This document shows positions 1 through 7,266 of a DNA stretch of 9,397 nt, one piece after another. Each line of letters begins with the position of its first letter. The stretch's first letter is position 1. The stretch is taken from contig CATMRH010000048.1 of assembly GCA_950073955.1 (NCBI GenBank), forward strand, positions 1 to 9,397, in the 5' to 3' direction. The notes under the pieces were generated by a model. It did not search any database. It saw only the letters and a list, made by a program, of their open reading frames with translations, and was not told the DNA's origin. The DNA comes from an uncultured archaeon. Lineage in GTDB: Archaea > Thermoproteota > Nitrososphaeria > Nitrososphaerales > Nitrosopumilaceae. A program made the position numbers and the translations under genes.

Positions 1-19
1 CTAAACCTATTTTAGTCAG
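1..19 (-). CDS. gatB: Probable start of gatB (partial, cut by window edge)
   Basis: Only six codons are visible. Read from a CTG at 19-17 they give (M)TKIGL, which fits the usual GatB opening that continues EIHVQL. GatB is the tRNA-binding and kinase subunit of the GatCAB amidotransferase. The frame overlaps the gatA stop by 4 nt in a CTGA arrangement, the position where ATGA is common in coupled genes. An in-frame TGA lies 12 nt upstream of the CTG, so no longer start is possible. Either GatB begins at a rare CTG codon, or it starts beyond the window. Gene order aspS-gatC-gatA makes gatB the expected next gene. The call rests on very few residues. Confidence 0.5.
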
Positions 20-1461
20 ATTGGAACCTCAGGTAATTTTACGGTTTGTTCTAATGCATATGCTGCCTGTAATAGTGATTTATCATTATTAGAATCTGCA
101 AATAGTTGTATGCCTATGGGTAATCCGTTTGATATACTAAATGGAATAGAAATTGCAGGTTTTCCTGTAAGATTTGCAGTTACTGTATTGATATCAATTA
201 AAAATAATGCCACAGGATCATCAATTTTTTCACCTAGTTTGAATGGAAGAATTGGAACAGTTGGCGCAATCAAAAGATCAAATTTCTTAAATGCTTCATT
301 TATTTCTCTTGTAAGTTTACTTTTTACTTTGAGGGCTTTGAGAAAATATTTTCCGGCATGGCCTGCAGATGGAACAAATCCCCCAATTATCATTCTTCTT
401 ATTACTTCTGGACCAAAGTTTCGTCGTGCCTTTGCAATGTAAGAATTAAACTCGTAACCTTCAACAGAAAAATCATATCCATATCTTAAATTATCATATC
501 TTGCAAGATTACTACCAGCTTCTGTTGCAGTAATTGTATAATATGCCGCAACAGAATATTTTACCATATCTAGTGATACTTCTTCACATGTTGCTCCAAG
601 ATTCTCCAGTTTTGAAATAGCATTTTTTGTTGCAGATAAAACGGCAGGATCAGTTCCGTCTCCAATCATCTCCTTGATTATGCCTATCTTCTTGCCTTCT
701 ATGCCAGAATCAATACCTGAAAGATAGTCTTCATTTTTGTTATCCATAGTGGTATTATCATTAGGGTCTAATCCAGAAATGATGTTTAACATGAAAGCAG
801 TGTCCTTTACGGTTCTAGTAAGAGGACCAATCTGTTCAATACTATTTGAATAAGAAATTAAGCCATATCTGCTAATTAGACCATAAGTTGGCTTGTATCC
901 AACTACAGAACAAAAGCTGGCAGGATTTCTAACAGAGCCACCAGTATCAGATCCTAGTGAGGCAACACACTCAAAAGCACTTACAGAAACTGCACTGCCA
1001 CCAGAAGAACCACCTGGAACGTATTCGATGTTCCATGGATTTTTACTTGAACCAAATGCACTAAATTCAGTTGTTAACCCCATAGCAAACTCATCAAGAT
1101 TTACTTTTCCAACAAATACTGCATCTTGTTCTTTTAGTTTTGTTACAACAGTTGCATCATATGGTGCTACAAAATTTTCAAGCATTTTTGATGCACAAGT
1201 AGTTTTACTGTCTTTGATGCACATATTATCTTTAATTGAAATTGGCATTCCAAAACATGCCCCAACTTTACTTCCAGATTTTATTTTCTTGTCAATATCT
1301 CGTGCTTGATCAACTGCCTTTTCATTTACAGATAAGAAAGCATGGAGTTTATCATCAATACTTTGTATTCGTTCTAGGGTTTTTGCAACAAAATCTTCAG
1401 CAGAAATATTTCCGTTTTGTACTTGTTGGACAAATTCAAGGGCAGAAATTTTTAGGTTCAT
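16..1461 (-). CDS. gatA: Asp-tRNA(Asn)/Glu-tRNA(Gln) amidotransferase subunit A
   Basis: GatA is the glutamine amidase of the GatCAB complex. It releases ammonia that is used to turn Asp-tRNA-Asn or Glu-tRNA-Gln into the amide form, in the cytoplasm. The 481-residue protein is full length for the family. The amidase signature is intact: Lys77 in SIKDN, Ser152 in GGSSGGS (150-156) and Ser176 in GSDTGGS (170-176) match the Lys, cis-Ser and Ser triad by spacing. The ATG at 1461 overlaps the last base of the gatC stop (TAATG), which indicates translational coupling. No clear Shine-Dalgarno is seen in front of it, which fits re-initiation after gatC. Because GatB and AspRS accompany it, the Asn route is the likely main job, but Gln cannot be excluded. 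Confidence 0.96.
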   Translation of the reverse strand: MNLKISALEFVQQVQNGNISAEDFVAKTLERIQSIDDKLHAFLSVNEKAVDQARDIDKKIKSGSKVGACFGMPISIKDNMCIKDSKTTCASKMLENFVAPYDATVVTKLKEQDAVFVGKVNLDEFAMGLTTEFSAFGSSKNPWNIEYVPGGSSGGSAVSVSAFECVASLGSDTGGSVRNPASFCSVVGYKPTYGLISRYGLISYSNSIEQIGPLTRTVKDTAFMLNIISGLDPNDNTTMDNKNEDYLSGIDSGIEGKKIGIIKEMIGDGTDPAVLSATKNAISKLENLGATCEEVSLDMVKYSVAAYYTITATEAGSNLARYDNLRYGYDFSVEGYEFNSYIAKARRNFGPEVIRRMIIGGFVPSAGHAGKYFLKALKVKSKLTREINEAFKKFDLLIAPTVPILPFKLGEKIDDPVALFLIDINTVTANLTGKPAISIPFSISNGLPIGIQLFADSNNDKSLLQAAYALEQTVKLPEVPI

Positions 1462-1727
1462 TAAGACATCTTTGGAGCTCGCACGTAGGTGCCTTTGTAA
1501 TTGTTTAGTTTGTCAATTAGTTTTTCATTAAATGGGACATACTCATCTTCTCGTAAATTAGAAATTGTGATTTCATGCATTGAGATTTCTTCAGATTCAA
1601 CATCTGCGGAATCTAAAACATCAAAATAATCAATCATGGTCTGTACTTTATCCACATATTCCTTATGATCATCGATGTCTATTTTCATTAATTTTGAAAC
1701 ATGTTCTATTTCTTCTTCAGTAACCAT
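1461..1727 (-). CDS. gatC: Asp-tRNA(Asn)/Glu-tRNA(Gln) amidotransferase subunit C
   Basis: GatC is the small stabilising subunit that wraps around GatA and GatB. The 88-residue product has the family opening (TEEEIEHVSKLMKIDI) followed by a helix with YFDVLD, and ends in a conserved tail (KGTYVRAPKM). It lies 10 bp after aspS and overlaps gatA by one base, so all three genes are very probably one transcript. An AGGTG at 1739-1735 overlaps the aspS stop codon and sits 7 nt before the ATG. That is a good archaeal Shine-Dalgarno and fixes this start. No oddity is seen. Confidence 0.93.
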   Translation of the reverse strand: MVTEEEIEHVSKLMKIDIDDHKEYVDKVQTMIDYFDVLDSADVESEEISMHEITISNLREDEYVPFNEKLIDKLNNYKGTYVRAPKMS

Positions 1728-1737
1728 TCACTTGCAC

Positions 1738-3048
1738 CTAGGGTGTTAATCTGTCAACGTCTCTTGGATAAAATGTTACATCTCGGATGTTTTCAGTACC
1801 GGTAAGAGCCATAATTAGTCTCTCAAGACCAATTCCACAACCAGCATGAGGTGGAACACCATAATCAAATGCACCAAGATGATACTCAAATGCATCAGTC
1901 TTCATTCCTTTATTCTTCATTCTCTCCTCTAATTCATCCCGTTTCTCAATTCTTGTACTGCCTGAAGACAATTCTAAATCACCATACATCAAGTCAAAGG
2001 ATTCAGAAATTTTTGGGTTGGATTTACTATCTTTTACGTAAAACGGTTTTGGGCCCAAAGGCCAATCAGTGATAAAGTAAAATCCATCAAGATTAATCTT
2101 TTTGAGATTAGATGGATACAAGTCATCTCCCCATTCAGTTTTTACTCCTGCCTTTTGCATTTTATCCATTAATTCATCATAAGAATATCGTGGAATTGTT
2201 TCATGTATGATGGGAATTATAAATTCAGCATCAGGATTATTTGTTACATAATCATTAACAGTTTTAATTGAAATTTTTATTAGTTCCTCAATTCTATCCA
2301 TTACATCATTATAATCAACAAATGCTTCTTCCAAATCAATTGAGATGGCTTCTGCTAAATGACGATTAGTTCTTGATGATTCTGCTCTAAAAATTGGAGC
2401 AATCTCAAAGACTTTTTCAAAGCTCATAGTTAATTGCTCTTTATACAATTGTGGACTTTGGGCCAAAAAAGCTTCTTTGTTATAATAAAAGATTGCAAAT
2501 AGTGCAGCCCCACCTTCAGTAGCTGTCGCAATCATTTTTGGAGTATTAATTTCAGTAAATTTTTGAGAATAGAAATAATCTCTGATTGATTTTAACACTA
2601 GACTTCTAGCATTGAAAATATGTTGTAGAGGCTTACGTCTAAGGTCAATTGGTCTTACCTCTAATCGTGTATCAATATTTTTGACAGTTTTTGCAGTAGG
2701 CTCAAAAGGAGGAGTCTTTTCAACTTCTGAAAAGACTCTAAGTTCTGTTGGAATTATCTCAAATCCACTAGATGCCTTTTCAGAAGATTTTACTTTTCCA
2801 GTAACAGCAATTGAAGAATGTGCTTTTAGTGAAGATATTTTTTCGCGAATCTCATCTGGACAATCTCCCTTTTTTGCAACAACTGAGATATCACCATTTT
2901 TGTCACGAATTGTAGCAAAACTAATGTTTCCATGTCCACGTATTGTTAAAACCCAACCCATAATGATTACTTCTGTGCCATCCATAGAGGAATTGATTTC
3001 ATCAGAATAATGAGATCTGCGTAAATTTCCTAATTCAGTTTCTATCAT
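1738..3048 (-). CDS. aspS: Aspartyl-tRNA synthetase, archaeal type, probably non-discriminating
   Basis: This class IIb synthetase attaches aspartate to tRNA-Asp, and in relaxed forms also to tRNA-Asn. The 436-residue protein has the N-terminal OB-fold anticodon domain (about 13-105) and a catalytic core with AQSPQLYKE (196-204), motif 2 at FRAESS (220-225) and motif 3 at GCGIGLERL (403-411). Length and the lack of a bacterial insertion domain fit the archaeal/eukaryotic form. At the position after GWV, where discriminating archaeal enzymes have Trp, this one has Leu34. At the Lys position before GFE it has Ser93-Ser94. Both changes and the adjacent gatCA point to relaxed tRNA recognition; that part is inference. 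The N-terminus is about 8 residues longer than the Thermococcus form as I recall it. The ATG is supported by a TATA-like element 8-14 nt beyond a short predicted leader. Confidence 0.95.
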   Translation of the reverse strand: MIETELGNLRRSHYSDEINSSMDGTEVIIMGWVLTIRGHGNISFATIRDKNGDISVVAKKGDCPDEIREKISSLKAHSSIAVTGKVKSSEKASSGFEIIPTELRVFSEVEKTPPFEPTAKTVKNIDTRLEVRPIDLRRKPLQHIFNARSLVLKSIRDYFYSQKFTEINTPKMIATATEGGAALFAIFYYNKEAFLAQSPQLYKEQLTMSFEKVFEIAPIFRAESSRTNRHLAEAISIDLEEAFVDYNDVMDRIEELIKISIKTVNDYVTNNPDAEFIIPIIHETIPRYSYDELMDKMQKAGVKTEWGDDLYPSNLKKINLDGFYFITDWPLGPKPFYVKDSKSNPKISESFDLMYGDLELSSGSTRIEKRDELEERMKNKGMKTDAFEYHLGAFDYGVPPHAGCGIGLERLIMALTGTENIRDVTFYPRDVDRLTP

Positions 3049-3076
3049 AATTTACTTTACTTCACATTTCATGGTG

Positions 3077-3089
3077 TAATTAATTTTTA
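3077..3089 (-). promoter_or_regulatory. Candidate TATA box of the aspS-gatCAB operon
   Basis: On the minus strand the stretch reads TAAAAATTAATTA. Its centre is about 35 nt upstream of the aspS ATG, so a start site about 27 nt downstream would leave a leader of roughly 8 nt. It is the best A/T element in the 117-bp spacer for this direction. The spacer also serves the divergent small gene on the plus strand. The position fits archaeal promoters, but AT-rich sequence makes chance matches likely. Confidence 0.4.
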
Positions 3090-3134
3090 CACAAAATAGT
3101 GCACCAATACCTTAATTTTCAATAACCAGATTTA

Positions 3135-3144
3135 CATTAAATTA
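3135..3144 (+). promoter_or_regulatory. Candidate TATA box for the small gene upstream of purP
   Basis: CATTAAATTA is centred about 26 bp before the GTG start at 3166, the spacing expected for a leaderless archaeal transcript. The ATG at 3161 is in another frame and hits a stop after two codons, so it is not the start of a gene. Confidence 0.45.
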
Positions 3145-3165
3145 CCATGATTTTTCATAGATGTT

Positions 3166-3375
3166 GTGACTCTCACTAACAAAGAAAAGATGGTAGCGAT
3201 AATCTCAAATGGAATTGCTGTTTTTTCCCTATTACAGGAAAGAGGGGATCTTCCTGAAAACACAACTATGTATGATTTTGTTCTAAAGGTGATTCCCGAA
3301 GATATTAAATCAGAATTAAGTATTGAATTGATAGACGAGGTATTTCAATACGTTTCAATCACACATAGTTCATAA
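3166..3375 (+). CDS. Conserved-looking small protein of unknown function
   Basis: I do not recognise this 69-residue acidic protein. It has no membrane segment, signal peptide or cysteine. It looks like a compact helical domain: a helix around 6-23 (KEKMVAIISNGIAVFSLLQE), a loop with DLPENT, then two helices around 30-63 (YDFVLKVIPEDI and IELIDEVFQYVS). The GTG start has a TATA-like element at leaderless distance. An ATG at 3190 would give 61 residues and is the alternative; neither has a strong Shine-Dalgarno. An in-frame stop just upstream (3148-3150) rules out a longer protein. It lies 28 bp before purP on the same strand and may share its transcript, but nothing in the sequence links it to purine synthesis. 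Confidence 0.7.
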   Translation: MTLTNKEKMVAIISNGIAVFSLLQERGDLPENTTMYDFVLKVIPEDIKSELSIELIDEVFQYVSITHSS

Positions 3376-3403
3376 AGTACAAAATACAACTGAAAACATC
3401 GCA

Positions 3404-4429
3404 ATGACTGCCATAGCAACACTAGGATCTCATTGTTCTTTACAGCTTCTCAAAGGTGCAAAAGATGAGGGTCTAAAAACAATATTAGTCTGTGAAAAAA
3501 AACGCGAAAAACTATATCAGAGATTTCCATTTATTGATGAACTAATCATAGTAAACTCATTTAATGAAGTTCTAGACCAAAAGTGTCAATCAATTCTCGA
3601 ACAAAATAATGCCATTTTGATTCCTCATGGGACATTGATTGCACAAATGAGTTCTAAAGAGATTGAGTCAATCAAGACTCCTGTCTTTGGAAACAAATGG
3701 ATTCTAAAATGGGAATCAGATAGAGAGATGAAAGAGAAACTCATGAGAGAAGCAAATCTTCCTATTCCAGATACAGTATCTAATCCTAAAGATATCAACA
3801 GTCTAGTAATTGTAAAAAGACAGGGAGCTGCAGGTGGGAAAGGATATTTTTTGGCAGCAAATGAAAACGATTACAACACAAAAAGAAACCAATTGATTTC
3901 AGAAGGAGTGATTTCAAAAGATGAGACACTTTACATTCAAAAATATGCAGCAGGAGTTTTAGCTTATTTACAATTCTTTTACTCTCCACTAAAAGAAGAA
4001 TTAGAATTCTTTGGAGCTGATCAAAGACACGAGTCAGATATTGAAGGTCTTGCTAGAATACCATCTGACCAACAACTAAAAACTAACAAGGTTCCATCGT
4101 TTAATGTGATTGGAAACAGTCCTCTGGTTTTAAGAGAGTCACTTTTAGATGAAGTGTACAATATGGGAGAAAACTTTGTTGTTGCTGCAAAAAAACTTGT
4201 AGCACCAGGTATGAACGGACCATTTTGTATTGAAGGAGTTTATGATGAAAATGCAAAATTTACATCATTTGAATTTTCAGCAAGAATTGTTGCAGGAACC
4301 AATATCTACATGGATGGTTCTCCATACTACTCACTCTTGTTTAATGAGCCTATGAGCATGGGTAAAAGGATTGCAAGAGAAATAAAAACAGCAGTTGAAT
4401 CAAATCAACTAGACAAAATTACTACCTAA
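3404..4429 (+). CDS. purP: FAICAR synthetase (formate-dependent AICAR ligase) PurP
   Basis: PurP is an ATP-grasp enzyme that formylates AICAR with free formate and ATP to make FAICAR, the next to last step of IMP synthesis in archaea without a folate-dependent PurH. The 341-residue protein starts with the family N-terminus (IATLGSHCSLQLLKGAKDEG, 4-23). It carries the glycine-rich ATP-grasp loop GAAGGKGY (141-148) and the C-terminal block NGPFCIEGVY (271-280) with EFSARIVAGTN (290-300), where the acidic residues bind Mg-ATP. Length is close to known PurP proteins (about 350-360). No Shine-Dalgarno precedes the ATG. A weak TATA-like CATAAAGTA at 3371-3379, overlapping the end of the upstream gene, could give it a leaderless transcript of its own. 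It ends 18 bp from the convergent phnE. Paralogues of PurP exist in archaea, so activity on a related substrate remains possible. Confidence 0.88.
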   Translation: MTAIATLGSHCSLQLLKGAKDEGLKTILVCEKKREKLYQRFPFIDELIIVNSFNEVLDQKCQSILEQNNAILIPHGTLIAQMSSKEIESIKTPVFGNKWILKWESDREMKEKLMREANLPIPDTVSNPKDINSLVIVKRQGAAGGKGYFLAANENDYNTKRNQLISEGVISKDETLYIQKYAAGVLAYLQFFYSPLKEELEFFGADQRHESDIEGLARIPSDQQLKTNKVPSFNVIGNSPLVLRESLLDEVYNMGENFVVAAKKLVAPGMNGPFCIEGVYDENAKFTSFEFSARIVAGTNIYMDGSPYYSLLFNEPMSMGKRIAREIKTAVESNQLDKITT

Positions 4430-4447
4430 AACAGATACAAAAGGAAT
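4428..4447 (-). terminator. Possible T-tract terminator after phnE
   Basis: Downstream of the phnE stop the minus strand has two T-rich runs (CCTTTTG and TGTTTTAG) within about 20 nt. Archaeal transcription can end at such oligo-T tracts without a hairpin. The tract spans the whole 18-bp spacer and overlaps the end of the convergent purP. The plus strand has no comparable tract right after purP, so purP transcripts may run into phnE antisense. Confidence 0.35.
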
Positions 4448-5236
4448 CTATTTCGTAGTAACTTCCATTCCATGTTGTGATTTAATGATATACTTGTCTC
4501 TTATCTTCACACTAATCCAATCAATTATCAAAACTGTAATCAGTACTACTAACATGAAAACTGCTGCTTTTCCATATTCAAAGAATTTGATATAATTAAT
4601 TATGTAGAAACCAATTCCCCCTGCACCAACCAATCCAAGTATACTAGTTTGACGAATATTATAATCAAACATGTAAAGCAGTTGACTGAGAAGATGAGAA
4701 GCTGATTCAGGAATCACAACATAACGAATCAATTGCCATTTTGATACACCTATTGAGCTTACTGCATCCATAGGATCAGAATCAATTGTTTCAATTGCCT
4801 CGTATTGCAATTTGCTAACAAATCCAATTGTATACATGATAATTGCCAAAACTCCTGCAAAAGGGCCTAACCCAACCATGATTACAAATAAGATTGCCCA
4901 CAAGATTGATGGGAATGTGCGAATAGCTGCTAACAATGCACGAATCGGAGCATAAACATATTTGCTGTTAAGGTTTCTTGCAGCAAGCATACTTAGTGGC
5001 AATGCAATTGCAAAACCAATTATTGTTCCAATAAACGCCATTTGAATCGTTTCAAACATTGCCCAAATAGCGGTTGGGACATATTTTGGTTCAACAAGAA
5101 GCATTTCTTCAACAACTATTGCAAGATTTGGTAATCCCTCAATAAACTCGATAGGGTTAGCATCAACATTGTAAGATGCAACTACTAGTAATGCGATAAT
5201 AATTCCAATTACAATATTATTTTTTGGAGTCATCAT
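4448..5236 (-). CDS. phnE: Phosphonate-type ABC transporter permease
   Basis: This is the integral membrane subunit of a PhnCDE-type importer. With the ATG at 5236 it has 262 residues and about six hydrophobic segments (near 7-22, 62-85, 108-122, 125-142, 197-216 and 224-241). The permease EAA loop that contacts the ATPase is clear at about 146-177 (EAIETIDSDPMDAVSSIG, then IPE), followed by DYNIRQTSILGLVGAGGIGF, a typical PhnE block. The open frame extends upstream to another ATG at 5263. I chose 5236 because a GGAG at 5247-5244 sits 7 nt before it. This start overlaps phnC by 20 nt, which implies coupled translation. The next codon (5233) is also ATG. The real ligand depends on the PhnD partner. 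Confidence 0.9.
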   Translation of the reverse strand: MMTPKNNIVIGIIIALLVVASYNVDANPIEFIEGLPNLAIVVEEMLLVEPKYVPTAIWAMFETIQMAFIGTIIGFAIALPLSMLAARNLNSKYVYAPIRALLAAIRTFPSILWAILFVIMVGLGPFAGVLAIIMYTIGFVSKLQYEAIETIDSDPMDAVSSIGVSKWQLIRYVVIPESASHLLSQLLYMFDYNIRQTSILGLVGAGGIGFYIINYIKFFEYGKAAVFMLVVLITVLIIDWISVKIRDKYIIKSQHGMEVTTK

Positions 5237-6047
5237 TATACATCTCCATAATCTCTTCTGCACTCATATCCCCTGTTTGAAAATCAACTATTTTTTCCCC
5301 TTCGACTCCAATCTCTAGAATTTTTTCTCCTTCTTTGATAACTGCAACTCGATTTGCGTACTCTAATGCTAGTTGCATATCATGATGAACCATAATTGCT
5401 GTTAGATTCATTCGTTTTTGAGCATCTGCAATCAAATCCATAATCTCATGTGCAGTGACATGATCTAATTCTGAAACAATTTCATCTGCCAATAATATTG
5501 TAGGTTTTTGCATTAATGCTCGAGCGATAGCAACCCTTCGTTTTTCACCACCACTGAGCATGTAGACTTTTCTGTTTTCTTTTCCAGATAGCGCAACTAG
5601 TTTTAGAATTCTTTTAGCTTCTTGAATTTCATGTTCTGGGAACCTCTTGAATAATGATTGAGTTTTACTGAGTCTGGGTAGTGCACCAATGAGAATATTT
5701 TCAATAACCGTAATATTTTTTATTAATCCAAGACTTTGAGGAATGTATCCAATTGTGTGCATCATCTTTTTGAATTTTTTGTCATTCATGTCGGGAACAA
5801 CATAATCAATTTTTATTGTTCCATTGCTAGAAATCATCATTCCATTCATTAGTTTTAGTAACGTAGATTTTCCAGAACCAGATTGTCCAACAATAGCATA
5901 ATTAGTTCCCCTATCGATTGACAAGTTAATTCCCTTTAATACAAAATTTTTAGAATCATAAGACGTCGAAACATTACTCATCTGAATAATTTTCTTTGTA
6001 GAAATTAATGAAAGAGTTTGATTTTTGATCATCTGAATTTTTTTCAT
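5217..6047 (-). CDS. phnC: Phosphonate-type ABC transporter ATP-binding protein
   Basis: This is the cytoplasmic ATPase that powers the importer. The 276-residue protein has Walker A GQSGSGKST (54-62), the Q-loop at Gln104 (IPQSLGLI), signature LSGGEKRR (164-171), Walker B ILLADE (184-189) and H-loop His222. The order and the SLGLI block fit PhnC. Two small oddities are visible. The usual Pro after the Walker B DE is Ile190 (DEIVSELD), and about 17 residues precede the first strand, where PhnC proteins usually start within a few residues. An ATG at residue 23 is too late because it cuts into that strand. The start at 6047 is kept, with only a weak GGA before it. It lies 17 bp after phnD and overlaps phnE. 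Confidence 0.93.
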   Translation of the reverse strand: MKKIQMIKNQTLSLISTKKIIQMSNVSTSYDSKNFVLKGINLSIDRGTNYAIVGQSGSGKSTLLKLMNGMMISSNGTIKIDYVVPDMNDKKFKKMMHTIGYIPQSLGLIKNITVIENILIGALPRLSKTQSLFKRFPEHEIQEAKRILKLVALSGKENRKVYMLSGGEKRRVAIARALMQKPTILLADEIVSELDHVTAHEIMDLIADAQKRMNLTAIMVHHDMQLALEYANRVAVIKEGEKILEIGVEGEKIVDFQTGDMSAEEIMEMYNDDSKK

Positions 6048-6064
6048 TTCAAAAATTCCAGTTT

Positions 6065-7147
6065 TTATTTACTCTTGTCGTACTTGTCAAGAATTAACTG
6101 ATCAAGTCCTATTAAAGCATCAATGTATGTTCCAAAATCACCAATATGCATAGTAGTTGTTGTTGGAACAAGTGCTTCAGCACCATACAAGTTCTGTAAA
6201 ATTGAGTTGTTCTCATCATAGTTCAGTTCGATGAGGGCATCAACAAGTGCATTTCTGGTAGATTCGGACATGTCAGCATTTACCATAAATACATGAGAGG
6301 GCACAGGTCCAATTGTTGTAACTGGACGCAATTTTGCTTGATCTTCTAATTCAAGATATTTTTTAGGAGCAATGTCTGAGCCAAAAGCAACATCTACATT
6401 TCCATTAAGGAGTAATTGTAGAGCTGCTTTGTATCCTCCTGTAAAAGTATAACTTTCAAAATTATTTGCTAATGCAGATTCTAATGCTACTATATCATCA
6501 CCTTCAATATTGATATGGCCTTCAGTTACCAAAGTTCCCATAGGTCTTACAAAACCTGATGAACCAGTAATGCTAGTGAATGCTACTCTTTTACCAACAG
6601 TATCTTCTAATGAATGAATAGAATCGTTATCAGCTAAAGTCCAAACTGTTGCTTGATAGTTTACTTTTCCTGCAACAAGTTCTGCCAATACAGCTTCTGC
6701 ACCTGTTCTTTGATGTGTAATCCATGCAGGTCCCGTATCCATAAATGCAGCATCAATGTGACCAAATCTCATCCCTTCTATAATGATCTCATAATTTGTT
6801 GGAACAACTATTTCTATATCTACACCTAGTTCATTCTCAAGAAACTCTTCTAGTGCTTTGGCTTTTGGTGTTAATTCATCAGCTTTTTCAACAGGGATAA
6901 ATCCGATAGTAATTTTATCAACATCAACAGATTCTGATGAGATTTTAATGATATCACTTTCAATAAGGAATTCAATTCCATTTAGAAAAGTTGTGTCATC
7001 CACAGTCCCATCTGCCCACCAACCAGCATTATTCTTAATCCAATCAGGAATCAAACTTTCTGCTTCAGCATTCTGAGCCAAAGGAATTGACGCAACACCA
7101 ATTGCAATAATAATAGTAACTAATGCGATTGTTGTTTGTTTTTTCAT
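6065..7147 (-). CDS. phnD: PhnD-type substrate-binding protein with N-terminal WIKNNAGWWA domain
   Basis: This is the extracellular binding protein of the ABC importer. Residues 1-29 form a signal or anchor segment (charged MKK, hydrophobic 7-24, then AQNAEA). There is no cysteine for a lipoprotein anchor. Residues 33-69 are a short domain (IPDWIKNNAGWWADGTVDD, then FLNGIEFLIESDIIKI) that I know as a recurrent module in secreted thaumarchaeal proteins. It is not part of normal PhnD. The binding fold runs from about 78 to 360 (ITIGFIPVEKADEL at the start). The ligand loop that reads STSG in Escherichia coli PhnD is here ITGSSGF (193-199), and the usual SHDASL block is TGGYKAAL (237-244). So the fold is clear but the ligand is not. 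Phosphonate, phosphite or another oxyanion are all possible. Confidence 0.87.
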   Translation of the reverse strand: MKKQTTIALVTIIIAIGVASIPLAQNAEAESLIPDWIKNNAGWWADGTVDDTTFLNGIEFLIESDIIKISSESVDVDKITIGFIPVEKADELTPKAKALEEFLENELGVDIEIVVPTNYEIIIEGMRFGHIDAAFMDTGPAWITHQRTGAEAVLAELVAGKVNYQATVWTLADNDSIHSLEDTVGKRVAFTSITGSSGFVRPMGTLVTEGHINIEGDDIVALESALANNFESYTFTGGYKAALQLLLNGNVDVAFGSDIAPKKYLELEDQAKLRPVTTIGPVPSHVFMVNADMSESTRNALVDALIELNYDENNSILQNLYGAEALVPTTTTMHIGDFGTYIDALIGLDQLILDKYDKSK

Positions 7148-7160
7148 TATTTACAAAAAT

Positions 7161-7176
7161 CTTAGGTAAAGCTAAG
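7161..7176 (-). promoter_or_regulatory. Candidate operator (inverted repeat) of phnDCE
   Basis: A perfect 5-bp inverted repeat, CTTAG and CTAAG with a 6-bp spacer, sits directly between the TATA-like box and the predicted start site of phnD. A protein bound here would block polymerase, so it looks like a repressor site. The tandem winged-helix regulators just upstream are natural candidates. A repeat this short can occur by chance. Confidence 0.4.
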
Positions 7177-7186
7177 TTATTTAAGT
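7177..7186 (-). promoter_or_regulatory. Candidate TATA box of phnDCE
   Basis: The minus strand reads ACTTAAATAA, centred about 34 nt upstream of the phnD ATG. A start site 26-27 nt downstream would leave a leader of about 8 nt. The same CTTAAATA core occurs at the cbtB promoter in this window, which supports both. Confidence 0.55.
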
Positions 7187-7195
7187 GAGATTTTC

Positions 7196-7216
7196 ATTCC
7201 AAGGATTAATTCCAAG
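7196..7216. repeat. Direct repeat upstream of the phnD TATA box
   Basis: ATTCCAAG occurs twice, at 7196-7203 and 7209-7216, with a 13-bp period. On the phnD strand it reads CTTGGAAT twice, roughly 40-60 bp before the predicted start site. The place fits an activator or a second regulator site. The rest of the 119-bp spacer between phnD and the upstream regulator is A/T-rich with no open frame. Confidence 0.4.
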
Positions 7217-7266
7217 TCTATAGAATAAGAAATAATTATTGATAGACGAATTTAAAATAAATTTTG

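Noticed and set aside
110..1508. Several plus-strand open frames inside gatA and gatC.
   Set aside because: They are antisense shadows of strongly recognised genes, with no homology, promoter or ribosome site of their own.
7217..7266. T-rich stretch after the second regulator as a terminator.
   Set aside because: The runs are short and mixed with A, and match the general A/T background of the spacer; not strong enough to list.
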